From: Reyranella sp.
Lineage (GTDB): Bacteria; Pseudomonadota; Alphaproteobacteria; Reyranellales; Reyranellaceae
Assembly (NCBI GenBank): GCA_030679805.1
Contig: JAUXST010000863.1
Coordinates: 1 to 21,189, forward strand
Direction of reading: 5' to 3'
Length of the DNA stretch: 21,189 bases
Shown here: one piece after another, positions 1 through 8,292 of the stretch
Layout of the letters: the number at the start of each line of letters is the position of its first letter
How positions within the stretch are numbered: the stretch's first letter is position 1
Notes under the pieces: model-generated
What the model was told of the DNA's origin: nothing
What the model saw: the letters and a program-made list of their open reading frames with translations, nothing else
The model's database searches: none
Translations under genes and position numbers: made by a program

Positions 1-521
1 GGAGCTGGGGCCCGAGCCTCGATCAGTGCCAGCAGGCCCTTCACGATCTCGATCGGCGCCGGCGGGCAGCCGGGCACGTGCAGGTCGACGGGTAGGATGT
101 CGGCGAGCGGGCCGACCACGGCCGGAGACCCGGAGAAGACGCCGCAATTGGCCGCGCAGTCGCCCAGCGCCACCACCCACTTTGGTTCGGGCGTCGCGTT
201 GTAGGTGCGCAGCAGCGCCTCGCGCATGTTCCAGGTGACGGGACCGGTCACCAGCAGGACATCGGCATGCCGAGGCGAAGCCACGAATTTGAGACCGAAG
301 CGTTCGACATCGTAGACAGGATTGTTGAGGGCGTGGATCTCGAGTTCGCAACCGTTGCACGAGCCCGCGTCGACCTCGCGGATCGACAGCGATCGACCCA
401 ATCGCTGGCGGGCGCGTTCGCCCAGCGCCCGCGCCACTTCCTCGAGCGCATCGGTGCCCGGCACGGGCGGCGCGATCGTGGCCGTTCCCTTGAACAGCGC
501 GCCGAACAGGAACGATCTCAT
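1..521 (-). CDS. hyfI: Hydrogenase-4-like / Ehr small subunit (NuoB family), 3' end outside window
   Basis: This is the NuoB/HycG-type Fe-S subunit that would carry the cluster nearest the large subunit on the cytoplasmic side of a membrane complex. Reading back from the ATG at 519-521 the frame stays open to the window edge, giving 173 visible residues. The four expected cluster cysteines are present: the CNGCE motif (C55, C58), C122 in GDCAANCG and C152 in PGCPPAP. The stretch around IREVDAGSCNGCELEIHAL is typical of HyfI/HycG. The gene starts 34 bp after the large-subunit stop and its ribosome binding site is weak. In E. coli a ferredoxin gene (hyfH) sits between G and I; here it is absent. 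Family assignment is firm. The C-terminus cannot be judged because it lies beyond base 1. Confidence 0.9.
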   Translation of the reverse strand, partial: MRSFLFGALFKGTATIAPPVPGTDALEEVARALGERARQRLGRSLSIREVDAGSCNGCELEIHALNNPVYDVERFGLKFVASPRHADVLLVTGPVTWNMREALLRTYNATPEPKWVVALGDCAANCGVFSGSPAVVGPLADILPVDLHVPGCPPAPIEIVKGLLALIEARAPA

Positions 522-555
522 CGCCGCCGTCTCGTCTGGGGTCTCATCGTCGGCC

Positions 556-2034
556 TCACAGATCGTGTCCGGAGTAGGAACAGTTGAACGACTTGTTGCA
601 GAGCGGGAAGTCGGCGACGATGTTGCCCTCGACCGCCGCCTCGAGGAGCGGCCATTGGAACCAGCTCGCGTCGCGTACGTGGACGTGGACAAGCCGGCCG
701 CTCGCCGCGATCCTCACATTCATGAACACATCGCCGCGGAAGGCCTCGATCAGGGCCGCGCCCTCGCCCGCAGCGGCGGCCGGGCCACCGCTCCGGAGGT
801 CGCCCGGTGCGAGCCAGTCGAGCATCAGGCCCACGATCTTGAGGCTTTCGACGATCTCATCCATGCGCACCAGCAGACGCGCATCGACGTCGCTCGTGGT
901 CCGCGTCTTGAGGTCGAACGGCAGTTGGTCATAAGGCGCATAGGGGAAATTCTTGCGGGCATCGAAGGCGCGGCCAGCCGCCCGGCCGACGAAGCCGCCG
1001 GCGGCGTACTGGCGCACGAGGTCGGGCGAAACGATACCCGTGGTGACCGTGCGATCCTGCAGCGACGGCATCGAATCGTAGACCCGCAGGATTTCCGCGC
1101 GGGTTTCCTCGAGGCGCCCCAGAAGGCCCCGAATCCGCCCGATACCCTCGGCCGACAGGTCGGCCGTCACCCCGCCCGGCGTGATGCGATCCATCATCAG
1201 ACGATGACCGAAGCAGGCGTTGGCCACGGCCAGCACGTCCTCGCGCTGCAGAGTGCAGCGGGCATTGATCGTCAACACGCTAGCGTCGTTGCAGATCCCG
1301 CCGACATCGTTGATGTGGTGCGAAAGCCGCTCCAGCTCCGCCATGATGCCACGCAACAGCACGGCACGCGGCGGCACCGCCCAGCCCAGCGCTGCCTCGA
1401 CCGCGCGGGCGAACGCCCAAGCATAGGCAACCGTGCTGTCGCCGGAGATGCGTCCGACGATCGCGGCGCCGCGTGCCACGTCGGCACCGGCGAGCAGGCC
1501 TTCGACGCCCTTGTGCACGTAGCCCAGGCGCTCCTCGAGCCGCACCACCGTCTCGCCGTTGGCGGTGAAGCGGAAATGGCCCGGTTCGATGATGCCGGCA
1601 TGGACCGGTCCAACCGCGATCTGATGCAGCCCCTCGCCCTCGGCGGTCAGGAATTCGTACCGCGCCGCGCTCTCCCGACCGGGCCAGCGGCCATGGTCGA
1701 GCCAAGGCCGCGAATCGGGCAGGCCGAGCGGCTGCACGCCATGGAGGTCGCGCATCGCGCGCTCCAGGCGCATCGCCGGCACGTGATGGGCGGCAACCGA
1801 GGGATAGGCGCCAGCCTCCGTCCTGAGCGAGACGATGGCGCGCAGGTCCTCGCCGCCCAGGGCCATACGCACTTGGTCATCGTCGACCCACAGCGCGCTG
1901 AGATCGTGCGACCCTGCGGCGCAGCCTTGCGCCAGCGCCGTCCAGACGCCTGGTTCGACATCCAGCCGAACGTAGCCGTCGGGCCCGGCGGCGCGGCCCG
2001 CGATGAGTTCGGCCAGGGGGCCGATCGCGTTCAT
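556..2034 (-). CDS. hyfG: Hydrogenase-4-like large subunit without Ni-Fe ligands (Ehr type)
   Basis: This 492-residue protein fuses a NuoC-like N-terminal domain (about 1-125, ending in the PDSRPWLDHGRWP stretch) to a NuoD/HycE-like large subunit (about 130-492, with GPVHAGIIEPGHFRF at 142-156). In true [NiFe] hydrogenases the L1 motif is RxCGxC. Here it reads RISGDS (195-200), so both cysteines are serine. The C-terminal L2 motif, normally DPCxxC, is replaced by DFPLCNKSFNCSYSGHDL (475-492), where C479 may align with one ligand and S482 with the other. A Ni-Fe centre is therefore very unlikely. This pattern fits energy-converting hydrogenase-related complexes, whose reaction is not settled. 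The start ATG overlaps the hyfF stop (ATGA at 2031-2034). The family is certain; the absence of hydrogenase activity is a strong inference. Confidence 0.92.
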   Translation of the reverse strand: MNAIGPLAELIAGRAAGPDGYVRLDVEPGVWTALAQGCAAGSHDLSALWVDDDQVRMALGGEDLRAIVSLRTEAGAYPSVAAHHVPAMRLERAMRDLHGVQPLGLPDSRPWLDHGRWPGRESAARYEFLTAEGEGLHQIAVGPVHAGIIEPGHFRFTANGETVVRLEERLGYVHKGVEGLLAGADVARGAAIVGRISGDSTVAYAWAFARAVEAALGWAVPPRAVLLRGIMAELERLSHHINDVGGICNDASVLTINARCTLQREDVLAVANACFGHRLMMDRITPGGVTADLSAEGIGRIRGLLGRLEETRAEILRVYDSMPSLQDRTVTTGIVSPDLVRQYAAGGFVGRAAGRAFDARKNFPYAPYDQLPFDLKTRTTSDVDARLLVRMDEIVESLKIVGLMLDWLAPGDLRSGGPAAAAGEGAALIEAFRGDVFMNVRIAASGRLVHVHVRDASWFQWPLLEAAVEGNIVADFPLCNKSFNCSYSGHDL

Positions 2035-3467
2035 CCGAGCAGCTCCGCCGCCCGCCGGAACCAGGCGACCAGCGCCGGCGGCAGGTAGATGCCCGCCGTG
2101 AGCACCAGGAGCAGGTGCAGCACCATGGGTACCGACGAGGCGTCAACGCGATGGGCCGGCCCCACCGGCTCGCCGAAAATCGTGTCCTGGAGGCGCATCA
2201 ACAGGGCGCCGAAGCCGACGAGCAGCCCGAAGGCCGGCAGCAAGGCGAGCCACGGCTCGCGCGCGAAGGTCGTGGTCAGGATCAGGAATTCGCTGGCGAA
2301 CACGCCGAACGGCGGCAGACCCGAGATGGCGAAGACCGCTAGGGCGAACGCCACGGCAAGCCGCGGATGGGTGACGCTCAGCCCCTTGATGTCGGCGATG
2401 CGCTGGGAGCCTTTGGCCTGGGCGATATGACCGACGCCGAAGAAGATGCCGGACTTGGTGAGACTATGCATCGCCATATGCAACAGGCCCGCGAAATTGG
2501 CGAGCGGCCCGCCCATGCCGAAGGCGAATACCATCAGCCCCATGTGCTCGATCGACGAATAGGCGAACAGTCGCTTTATGTCGCGCCGCTGGTACAGCAT
2601 GAAGGCGGCGAAGATCAGCGATACCAACCCCATCACGATCATGATCGGACCGGGATCGAGTGCCGCCGGCTGGCCCGCCACGATCATCTTGAACCGGAGC
2701 AGGGCATAGAGCGCCACGTTCAACAGGAGGCCCGAGAGCACCGCCGAAATCGGCGTCGGGCCCTCGGCATGGGCATCCGGCAGCCAGGCATGCAGCGGTG
2801 CCAGCCCGACCTTGGTGCCGTAGCCGATCAGCAGGAAGATGAAGGCGAGATCCAGGATTGCCGGGTCCATGCGGCCAGCGGCGGCCTGCAGAAGGCTCCA
2901 GGTCATCGCCGGCACGCCCTCGCCCAGCGCCGGCTGACCTGCGAGATAGATCAGGATGGTGCCGAAGAAGGCGAGCGATATGCCCACGCTCGCCAGGATG
3001 AAGTACTTCCACGCCGCCTCGATCGCCTGCGGCGTGCGATAGAGCCCAACCATCACCACCGTGATCAGAGTCGCCAGCTCCAGGCCCACCCACATCAGAC
3101 CGATATTGTTGGCGACGAGAGCGAGATTCATCGAACCCATCATCGCCTGGAACATGGCATGGTAGAATCGCAGCGAGGCCGGTGTCAGCCGGCCGGTCTC
3201 GATCTCGTGACTGATGTAGGAGGCGCTGAACAGCGCGGTGGTGAAGCCGACCAGCGTATTGATGGTGATGAAGACGATGTTGAATTCGTCGACGATGGCA
3301 TAGTCACCGACGCTGCGTTCGCCGAACACCAGCCACAGGCCGGCGGCGAAGGTCACGCCGGACGCCGCCACGTTGGCGATCGCACCGATCCGGTAGCCCG
3401 GTATCGCCAGGAGCACGAGGGCGGCGACGTAGGGCGCCGCCACGACGACCTGATAAGCGTGGATCAT
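2031..3467 (-). CDS. hyfF: Hydrogenase-4-like membrane subunit F (antiporter/NuoN-like)
   Basis: This 478-residue polytopic membrane protein belongs to the Mrp-antiporter / NuoL-M-N family and probably takes part in proton or sodium translocation. Visible conserved sites include E130 in MWVGLELAT, the TM7-type lysine K219 in GYGTKVGLAPLHAWLPDAHA, and the SIEHMGL and LPPFGVFASEF motifs. The frame runs open well upstream of 3467, but translation there is nonsense. The ATG at 3465-3467 overlaps the hyfE stop (ATGA) and begins a hydrophobic segment, so I choose it. It lies between hyfE and hyfG in the same order as E. coli hyf. The assignment to HyfF rather than another antiporter-like paralogue rests on this position and on its pairing with HyfE. 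Confidence 0.9.
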   Translation of the reverse strand: MIHAYQVVVAAPYVAALVLLAIPGYRIGAIANVAASGVTFAAGLWLVFGERSVGDYAIVDEFNIVFITINTLVGFTTALFSASYISHEIETGRLTPASLRFYHAMFQAMMGSMNLALVANNIGLMWVGLELATLITVVMVGLYRTPQAIEAAWKYFILASVGISLAFFGTILIYLAGQPALGEGVPAMTWSLLQAAAGRMDPAILDLAFIFLLIGYGTKVGLAPLHAWLPDAHAEGPTPISAVLSGLLLNVALYALLRFKMIVAGQPAALDPGPIMIVMGLVSLIFAAFMLYQRRDIKRLFAYSSIEHMGLMVFAFGMGGPLANFAGLLHMAMHSLTKSGIFFGVGHIAQAKGSQRIADIKGLSVTHPRLAVAFALAVFAISGLPPFGVFASEFLILTTTFAREPWLALLPAFGLLVGFGALLMRLQDTIFGEPVGPAHRVDASSVPMVLHLLLVLTAGIYLPPALVAWFRRAAELLG

Positions 3468-4123
3468 CGGCGATCCCCGCGCATGCGGTCGAGCGCCTCG
3501 ATATCGATGGTGTCGAAGCGCTCGCGGATGCGAAACACGAAGACCGCGAACACGAACAGCGCAATCAGCACCGAGAAGGCAACGCTGATCTCGACCACCA
3601 GCGGCATGCCGCGGGCGCCGGTGGCGGCGAGGATCAGACCGTTCTCCATCGACATGAACCCGACGATCTGGGTCACGGCGTTGCGGCGCACGATCATCAT
3701 CAGGAAGCCCATCAGGATGATGGCAAGCGCAAGCGCAAGCTCCTCGCGAGCCTGGCTCGCCGGACCCTGCGCGATCTTGACGACCAGCGCCTGCGCCAGC
3801 GCCGTGAGCGCCAGTCCGACCATCAGCGCGGCGCCGACGCCCACCACCTTCTCGACTTCGCGATGGATGCCGAGCCGCGCCACCGTCCGGTGCAGCGCCA
3901 CGGGAATGACCACGCCCTTCAGACTGAAGGCGATCAGCGCGGTGATGAACAGATCCGGCCTGTTTTCCGACCAGGCCGCCCAGGCGACGGCAAGCGCCAA
4001 GGTGATCGACTGGGCCGCAAAAGCGTTCAGAACGGCGGCGATACGCTGTTGGTAGAGCAAGGCGAAGCTTGTCACCAGCATCACGCCGGCCAACAGATGG
4101 GAAATATCGTAAACTTGGCTCAC
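3464..4123 (-). CDS. hyfE: Hydrogenase-4-like membrane subunit E
   Basis: This 219-residue membrane protein matches HyfE, whose E. coli form is about 216 residues. Its C-terminal half resembles MrpC/NuoK-type subunits, as in the stretch IVRRNAVTQIVGFMSMENG followed by two more hydrophobic segments. Six or seven transmembrane helices are apparent, ending in a charged tail (FRIRERFDTIDIEALDRMRG). The start is a GTG at 4121-4123 that overlaps the hyfC stop (GTGA), with a G-rich ribosome binding stretch just upstream. Its own stop overlaps the hyfF ATG. Residues upstream of this GTG in the same frame are a shadow of hyfC. HyfE is specific to hydrogenase-4-like and Ehr-type complexes and is absent from hydrogenase-3, which supports naming the cluster hyf-like rather than hyc-like. 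Confidence 0.88.
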   Translation of the reverse strand: MSQVYDISHLLAGVMLVTSFALLYQQRIAAVLNAFAAQSITLALAVAWAAWSENRPDLFITALIAFSLKGVVIPVALHRTVARLGIHREVEKVVGVGAALMVGLALTALAQALVVKIAQGPASQAREELALALAIILMGFLMMIVRRNAVTQIVGFMSMENGLILAATGARGMPLVVEISVAFSVLIALFVFAVFVFRIRERFDTIDIEALDRMRGDRR

Positions 4124-5088
4124 TCGATCGCCCCCCGGGAAAGGAACGCCAGCAGGATGGCGAGAAAGGCGAAGACAAAGGCGATGCCGACGAAATCGGG
4201 CAGGCGGAAGACGCGCATCTTGGCAATGCTGACTTCCCACACGCCGAGCAGCGCCGCACCGCCCAGCAGCTTGGCGGTCCATACCAGCAGCCCGACCGCC
4301 CAGCCGCCGACGCCCGCGGTCGACGGCGCCATGCCGAAGGGCGCGAACAGGCAGATCAGCAGCGAGAGATAGAGCACCAGCTTGAGCATGCCGGCGGCCT
4401 CGATCAGGGCGAGGTGCCGGCCGGAATATTCGAGGACCATGGCCTCATGAACCATGGTCAACTCGAGATGCGTGACCGGATTGTCGACCGGGATGCGGGC
4501 GTTCTCAGCGAGTGCCACGATGACCAGCGCCAGCAGCGAAAGCGCCATCGAAACCCGCACCGCAAGCGGCTCGGCGATGAAGAAGTCGGCGACGCCGGCC
4601 AACCTCGTGGTGCCGGCGGCGATGGAGAGCGTCAGCACGATCAGCATCATGGCAGGCTCGGCCAAGGTGGCGATCATCATCTCGCGCGAGGAGCCGATGC
4701 CGCCGAAGCTGGTGCCGACATCCATGCCGGCCAGCGCCAGCAGAGCGCGCGCCGCGCCCAGCAGCGCGACCAGGGCCACGACATCGGCCGCCCAGTTGAA
4801 CATCAGGCCCGACGCGAAGCTCGGGATGAGAGCTGCGGCCACCCAGGTCAGGGCGAAGATCAGGGAAGGTGCTGCGCGGAACAGCCAGGACGCGTTCTCG
4901 GCCACCACCGATTCCTTGCGCAGGAGCTTGGCGAGATCGCGATAGCCCTGCAGCAGGGGCGCGCCCTGCCGCCGCATCAGCCGCGCCTTGACACGGCGCA
5001 CCACGCCGACGGCGAGCGGTGCGATCAGCAGCACAAAGAACATCTGGGCGCCTTGCGCCAAAAACTGCGCCACCAGGCCGCCGGTCAT
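4120..5088 (-). CDS. hyfC: Hydrogenase-4-like membrane subunit C (NuoH-like)
   Basis: This 322-residue integral membrane protein is homologous to NuoH/HycD, the subunit that anchors the soluble module and shapes the quinone-like cavity in complex I. Hallmarks are the loop after TM1, RRQGAPLLQGYRDLAKLLRKE (39-59), and the acidic loop AENARIPVDNPVTHLEL (194-210) followed by MVHEAMVLEYSG. Its length equals that of E. coli HyfC. The ATG at 5086-5088 overlaps the hyfB stop (ATGA). The open frame extends further upstream but only as hyfB shadow. Whether a quinone binds in this complex cannot be told from the sequence. Confidence 0.92.
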   Translation of the reverse strand: MTGGLVAQFLAQGAQMFFVLLIAPLAVGVVRRVKARLMRRQGAPLLQGYRDLAKLLRKESVVAENASWLFRAAPSLIFALTWVAAALIPSFASGLMFNWAADVVALVALLGAARALLALAGMDVGTSFGGIGSSREMMIATLAEPAMMLIVLTLSIAAGTTRLAGVADFFIAEPLAVRVSMALSLLALVIVALAENARIPVDNPVTHLELTMVHEAMVLEYSGRHLALIEAAGMLKLVLYLSLLICLFAPFGMAPSTAGVGGWAVGLLVWTAKLLGGAALLGVWEVSIAKMRVFRLPDFVGIAFVFAFLAILLAFLSRGAIE

Positions 5089-7091
5089 ATCATCACCGCC
5101 GCGATCGAAAGCAGGATGACGAGGGCACCGAACATCAGCACGAGATAGCGCCGGATGGAGAGAAACTGCAGCGCATTCAGACGTTCGGAGAGCCTGAGCA
5201 CGGCCCGGCCGGGCGCCGCATAGAGGGCTCGCCACACATAGTCGGTCAGGACGACCGAGAACTGCGCCGGGCGATTATCGCCGGGCGGCGGCATCACGAC
5301 CGTTTCCCGCGCGGCAAAGACCACGGCGCCATACACGCGGCGCAACGGCTGGGCAAAGCTCGAGGCGGTGTACTGAGTGGCCGGCGACGGATCGGGAAAG
5401 CCGCAGTCCCACGCCGGCCCGCGACGGGTGCGACGCGCCGACAGGCGGTGGATGACCAGGAGTGTCGTGATCGAGGCGATCGCCACGAACAGCGCAATGA
5501 CCGGCGCATCGTAGACGCTGCGCGCCGGGTCGAGGGCGACCAGCGACAGCGGTGTCGGACCACTGCCTGCGCTCGACAGATCGGCGCCGACCAAGACACG
5601 CAGGACCGGCGCGATAACCGCCGCGAGCACGCTGCCCAGGAGGCCACCCAAAATGCAAAGGAAGGCCAGGCCGCCCATGGCGATCTGCTGAGCCAGCGGC
5701 ACGTCGTGCGCCCGGGCGGCCTCGACGCTACGCGGACGGCCGAGAAACGCCGTGCCGTAAACGCGCACGAAACACGCCGCCGCCAGTGCTGCTGCCAGCG
5801 CCAGCATGGCACCGATCGCCGGCGCGGCGAAGTGCAGCGCCGCCTGTGGCAACGTGTGTCCCGCGATGACTGCCTGAAACAGCAGCCATTCCGAAACGAA
5901 GCCATTGAGCGGCGGCAGCGCCGAGGCGGCGAGCGCCCCCACCAGGAAGAAGACGGCCGTACGCGGCATGCGGTGAATGAGACCGCCCAACCCGTCGAGA
6001 TCGCGCCGCCCGGTGGCGTGGAGCACGGCGCCGGCACCGAGGAACAGCAGCGACTTGAACCATGAGTGGTTGAGCACGTGCAGCAGCGCGGCCGCCATCG
6101 CCACGGCGGCACCCTCGTGCTGGCCGTTGGCGCGAAACGCAAGCGCGAGGCCCAACGCCACGAAAATTACGCCGATGTTCTCGATCGTCGAATAGGCCAG
6201 CACACGCTTGAGATCGCGGTCGAGCACGGCGTAGAGCAGTCCCAGCACGGCCGTCACCGCACCCAGCACGATCGGCGGCAGGGCCCACCACCAGGACGGC
6301 GGTCCCAACAGATCGAAGGCGATGCGGACGAAGCCGTAGACGGCGACCTTGGTCATCACGCCGCTCATCAGCGCGGAGACATGACTAGGCGCCGCCGGAT
6401 GGGCGAGCGGCAACCAGGCATGAAGGGGGATGAGGCCGCCTTTCGACCCACAGCCGACAAGTGCTGCCGCCAGCACCAGGGCAGCGACCAGCGGCTGTGG
6501 CGGATGGGCGCGGATGGTGTCGAAGCCGTAGCCGCCCGCCGGTCCCGCGAGCCCACCGAAAGCGAACAGCAGTGCCGATGTGCCGATGGCCGCCATGATC
6601 AGGTACAGATAGCTCGCCCGCCGGCTTTCCGGGTCGGTATGGCGGGCCACCACCAACGCCCAGGATGTCAGCGACATCAACTCCCAGGAGAACAGGAAGG
6701 CGTAGGCGTCATCAGCGATCAGGACGAGGTTCATCGCCGCGGCGAAGAGCGGAAACAGGGGTTCGACGCGCGGCGTCAGCTCCTTGGCCCGATCGAAGCC
6801 CATCCCATAGATACTGGCGGCCAGCACGCCACCGTTGATGACGATGCCAAAGAAAGCCGACAGAGCGTCAAGGCGCAGATGAAGGCCGATGGCCGGCAGG
6901 CCGATTGGCAGCCATGCTACCAGTTCGCCGCCGCCCAGCAGCACGTGCAGATCGACAGCTCCCAGCGCGAGGGCCGCCAGCGCACTGAGCGGATAGACGA
7001 AGGCCAACGCCGGACCACGAACCAGCGTCGCGACAGCCGCGGCGACAGCCAATGCCCCTAACGCGGCGCCTGACACGTACAGTTCCGGCAC
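5085..7091 (-). CDS. hyfB: Hydrogenase-4-like membrane subunit B (antiporter/NuoL-like)
   Basis: First gene of the operon, a 668-residue protein close to the roughly 670 residues of HyfB. It is an antiporter-like subunit with about 14-16 membrane helices. Residues expected for ion translocation are present: E137 in FLFSWELMSLTSW, K217 in GCGSKGGLIPLHAWLP, H224, and K248 in LMSGVMTKVAVYG. Further on are YSTIENIGVIF and PPLNGFVSEW. The C-terminal extension has the WDCGFPDPSPATQYTASSF stretch common in HyfB/HycC. The start is a GTG at 7089-7091 with a GAGG box five bases upstream. An ATG a few bases further up is in another frame. A promoter lies immediately upstream at 7117-7145. Confidence 0.92.
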   Translation of the reverse strand: MPELYVSGAALGALAVAAAVATLVRGPALAFVYPLSALAALALGAVDLHVLLGGGELVAWLPIGLPAIGLHLRLDALSAFFGIVINGGVLAASIYGMGFDRAKELTPRVEPLFPLFAAAMNLVLIADDAYAFLFSWELMSLTSWALVVARHTDPESRRASYLYLIMAAIGTSALLFAFGGLAGPAGGYGFDTIRAHPPQPLVAALVLAAALVGCGSKGGLIPLHAWLPLAHPAAPSHVSALMSGVMTKVAVYGFVRIAFDLLGPPSWWWALPPIVLGAVTAVLGLLYAVLDRDLKRVLAYSTIENIGVIFVALGLALAFRANGQHEGAAVAMAAALLHVLNHSWFKSLLFLGAGAVLHATGRRDLDGLGGLIHRMPRTAVFFLVGALAASALPPLNGFVSEWLLFQAVIAGHTLPQAALHFAAPAIGAMLALAAALAAACFVRVYGTAFLGRPRSVEAARAHDVPLAQQIAMGGLAFLCILGGLLGSVLAAVIAPVLRVLVGADLSSAGSGPTPLSLVALDPARSVYDAPVIALFVAIASITTLLVIHRLSARRTRRGPAWDCGFPDPSPATQYTASSFAQPLRRVYGAVVFAARETVVMPPPGDNRPAQFSVVLTDYVWRALYAAPGRAVLRLSERLNALQFLSIRRYLVLMFGALVILLSIAAVMI

Positions 7092-7109
7092 GGCTGCCTC
7101 GATACCCCA

Positions 7110-7151
7110 TTGTAGAATTACAATATTACTAGATTTTTGTGTCCAATCTAG
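7110..7151. promoter_or_regulatory. Two inverted repeats over the hyf promoter (candidate operators)
   Basis: A palindrome TTGTAgaatTACAA occupies 7110-7123, over the -10 box and predicted start. A second inverted repeat, CTAGAT (7129-7134) and ATCTAG (7146-7151) with an 11-base spacer, brackets the -35 box. The placement suits a repressor or other regulator of the hyf-like operon, and possibly of the divergent TRAP operon. No cognate regulator is recognisable in the window. Confidence 0.4.
7117..7145 (-). promoter_or_regulatory. Probable sigma-70-type promoter of the hyf-like operon
   Basis: On the minus strand a -35 box TGGACA (7140-7145) is followed after 17 bp by a -10 box TGTAAT (7117-7122), each matching five of six consensus bases. 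The predicted transcript start is near 7110, leaving about 19 nt of leader with the GAGG ribosome binding box of hyfB. The stretch is strikingly AT-rich against its surroundings. It is inferred from sequence match and position only. Confidence 0.5.
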
Positions 7152-7288
7152 CGCCGTAACGTCCCAGGGTCCCCGGCCACTTGCCGCCGCCCCTTTTCAC
7201 TTTCTAGCCTGACCTGCAGTTCCCATGCATAGTCCTTACCAAGGGCCGATGGCACTAGCCAAAAAACGAGGCCTCCGGAGGAAAATCG

Positions 7289-8284
7289 ATGCAACGCAGA
7301 ACCCTGGTTCGCGGCCTTGCCGCCGCGACCGTCGCCGCCCCGTTCGTCAGCACGGCCGGCGCCCAAGCACCAATCACGCTGAATGGTGCCGTTCAGTTCA
7401 ATGACGACCACGCCTTCAACAAGGCGCTGCTCAAGTTCGAAGAGCTGGTGAAGAAATACTACGGCAAGCCGGTCAACTTCGTCCTGCACCGCAACTCGGC
7501 GCTCGGCCTCGAGAAGCAGTATTTCGAGTACATGGCGCAGGGCAAGGCGGTCGACTACGGCATCGTCTCGCCGGCCCATATGTCGACCTTCTCCAAGGCG
7601 GCACCCTTCATCGACGCGCCGTTCCTGTTCCGCGATCTGGCGCACTGGAACAAGGTGCTCGACGCCGACCTCCTGAAGCCGGTGGCCGACGAGATCGCGA
7701 CCAAGGCCGACGTCATGCTGATCGGCTACGCCGGCGGCGGCACGCGCAACATCTTCATCAACAAGCCGATGAGCACCTTGGCCGACATCAAGGGCCTCAA
7801 GGTCCGCGTCCAGGGCGCGCCGATCTGGTCCAAGACCTTCGCCGCAGCTGGCATGTCGCCTACCGTCATCGCCTATAACGAAGTCTACAACGCCATCCAG
7901 AACAACGTGATCGCCGCCGGAGAGAACGAGGCGGCGGGCGTCGAGACGATGAAGTTCTACGAAGTGGCGCCCAACCTCGCCATGACCGAGCACGCCATCA
8001 CCATCCGGCCGATCTGCTTCTCGGGCAAGACCTTCAAGACCCTGCCCAAGGATCTGCAGGACGCGATCATCAAGGCCGGCAAGGAAGCCGGCGCCTATGG
8101 CCGCCAGGTCGAGAGTTCGGAAGATACGCTGAAGCTCGAGACGATGGAGAAGGCCGGCAAGCTGAAGCGCATCGCGTTCAAGGACCGGGCGCCCATGAAG
8201 AAGATGGTCGATCCGGTGATGGAAGCCTACGCCAAGGAAATCGGCGCCGACGGGATCTTCGTCAAGATCGTGAACCTGAACTGA
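7289..8284 (+). CDS. dctP: TRAP transporter substrate-binding protein (DctP family)
   Basis: A 331-residue periplasmic solute-binding protein of the DctP family that captures an organic acid and delivers it to the DctQM membrane pair. The N-terminus MQRRTLVRGL with an alanine-rich core and a likely cut after AGAQA (about residue 27) looks like a twin-arginine signal. The stretch DIKGLKVRVQGAPIW (167-180) contains R173, at the position where the family's substrate-carboxylate arginine is found. Length is normal for the family. The ATG is preceded by GGAGG seven bases upstream. The neighbouring dctQ and dctM complete the transporter. The substrate cannot be deduced; C4-dicarboxylate or another carboxylate is a family-level guess. 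Confidence 0.93.
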   Translation: MQRRTLVRGLAAATVAAPFVSTAGAQAPITLNGAVQFNDDHAFNKALLKFEELVKKYYGKPVNFVLHRNSALGLEKQYFEYMAQGKAVDYGIVSPAHMSTFSKAAPFIDAPFLFRDLAHWNKVLDADLLKPVADEIATKADVMLIGYAGGGTRNIFINKPMSTLADIKGLKVRVQGAPIWSKTFAAAGMSPTVIAYNEVYNAIQNNVIAAGENEAAGVETMKFYEVAPNLAMTEHAITIRPICFSGKTFKTLPKDLQDAIIKAGKEAGAYGRQVESSEDTLKLETMEKAGKLKRIAFKDRAPMKKMVDPVMEAYAKEIGADGIFVKIVNLN

Positions 8285-8292
8285 TCCGATCC

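Noticed and set aside
322..2088. Long plus-strand open frame of 588 codons
   Set aside because: It lies opposite hyfG, is rich in Arg/His/Gln/Ala with no domain character, and exists only because high-GC third positions suppress stops on the opposite strand.
2367..4055. Long plus-strand open frame opposite hyfF/hyfE
   Set aside because: Its composition (His/Gln/Arg/Glu strings) is typical of antisense shadows, and it crosses two clear overlapping genes on the other strand.
3468..4259. N-terminal extension of the hyfF frame (a 742-codon open frame)
   Set aside because: The extra residues are an out-of-frame reading of hyfE; the ATG at 3467 overlapping the hyfE stop gives a normal-length protein.
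7092..7110. ATG at 7108-7110 as the hyfB start
   Set aside because: It is in a different frame and gives an Arg/Gly-rich shadow peptide; GTG 7091 with a GAGG box is in the HyfB frame.
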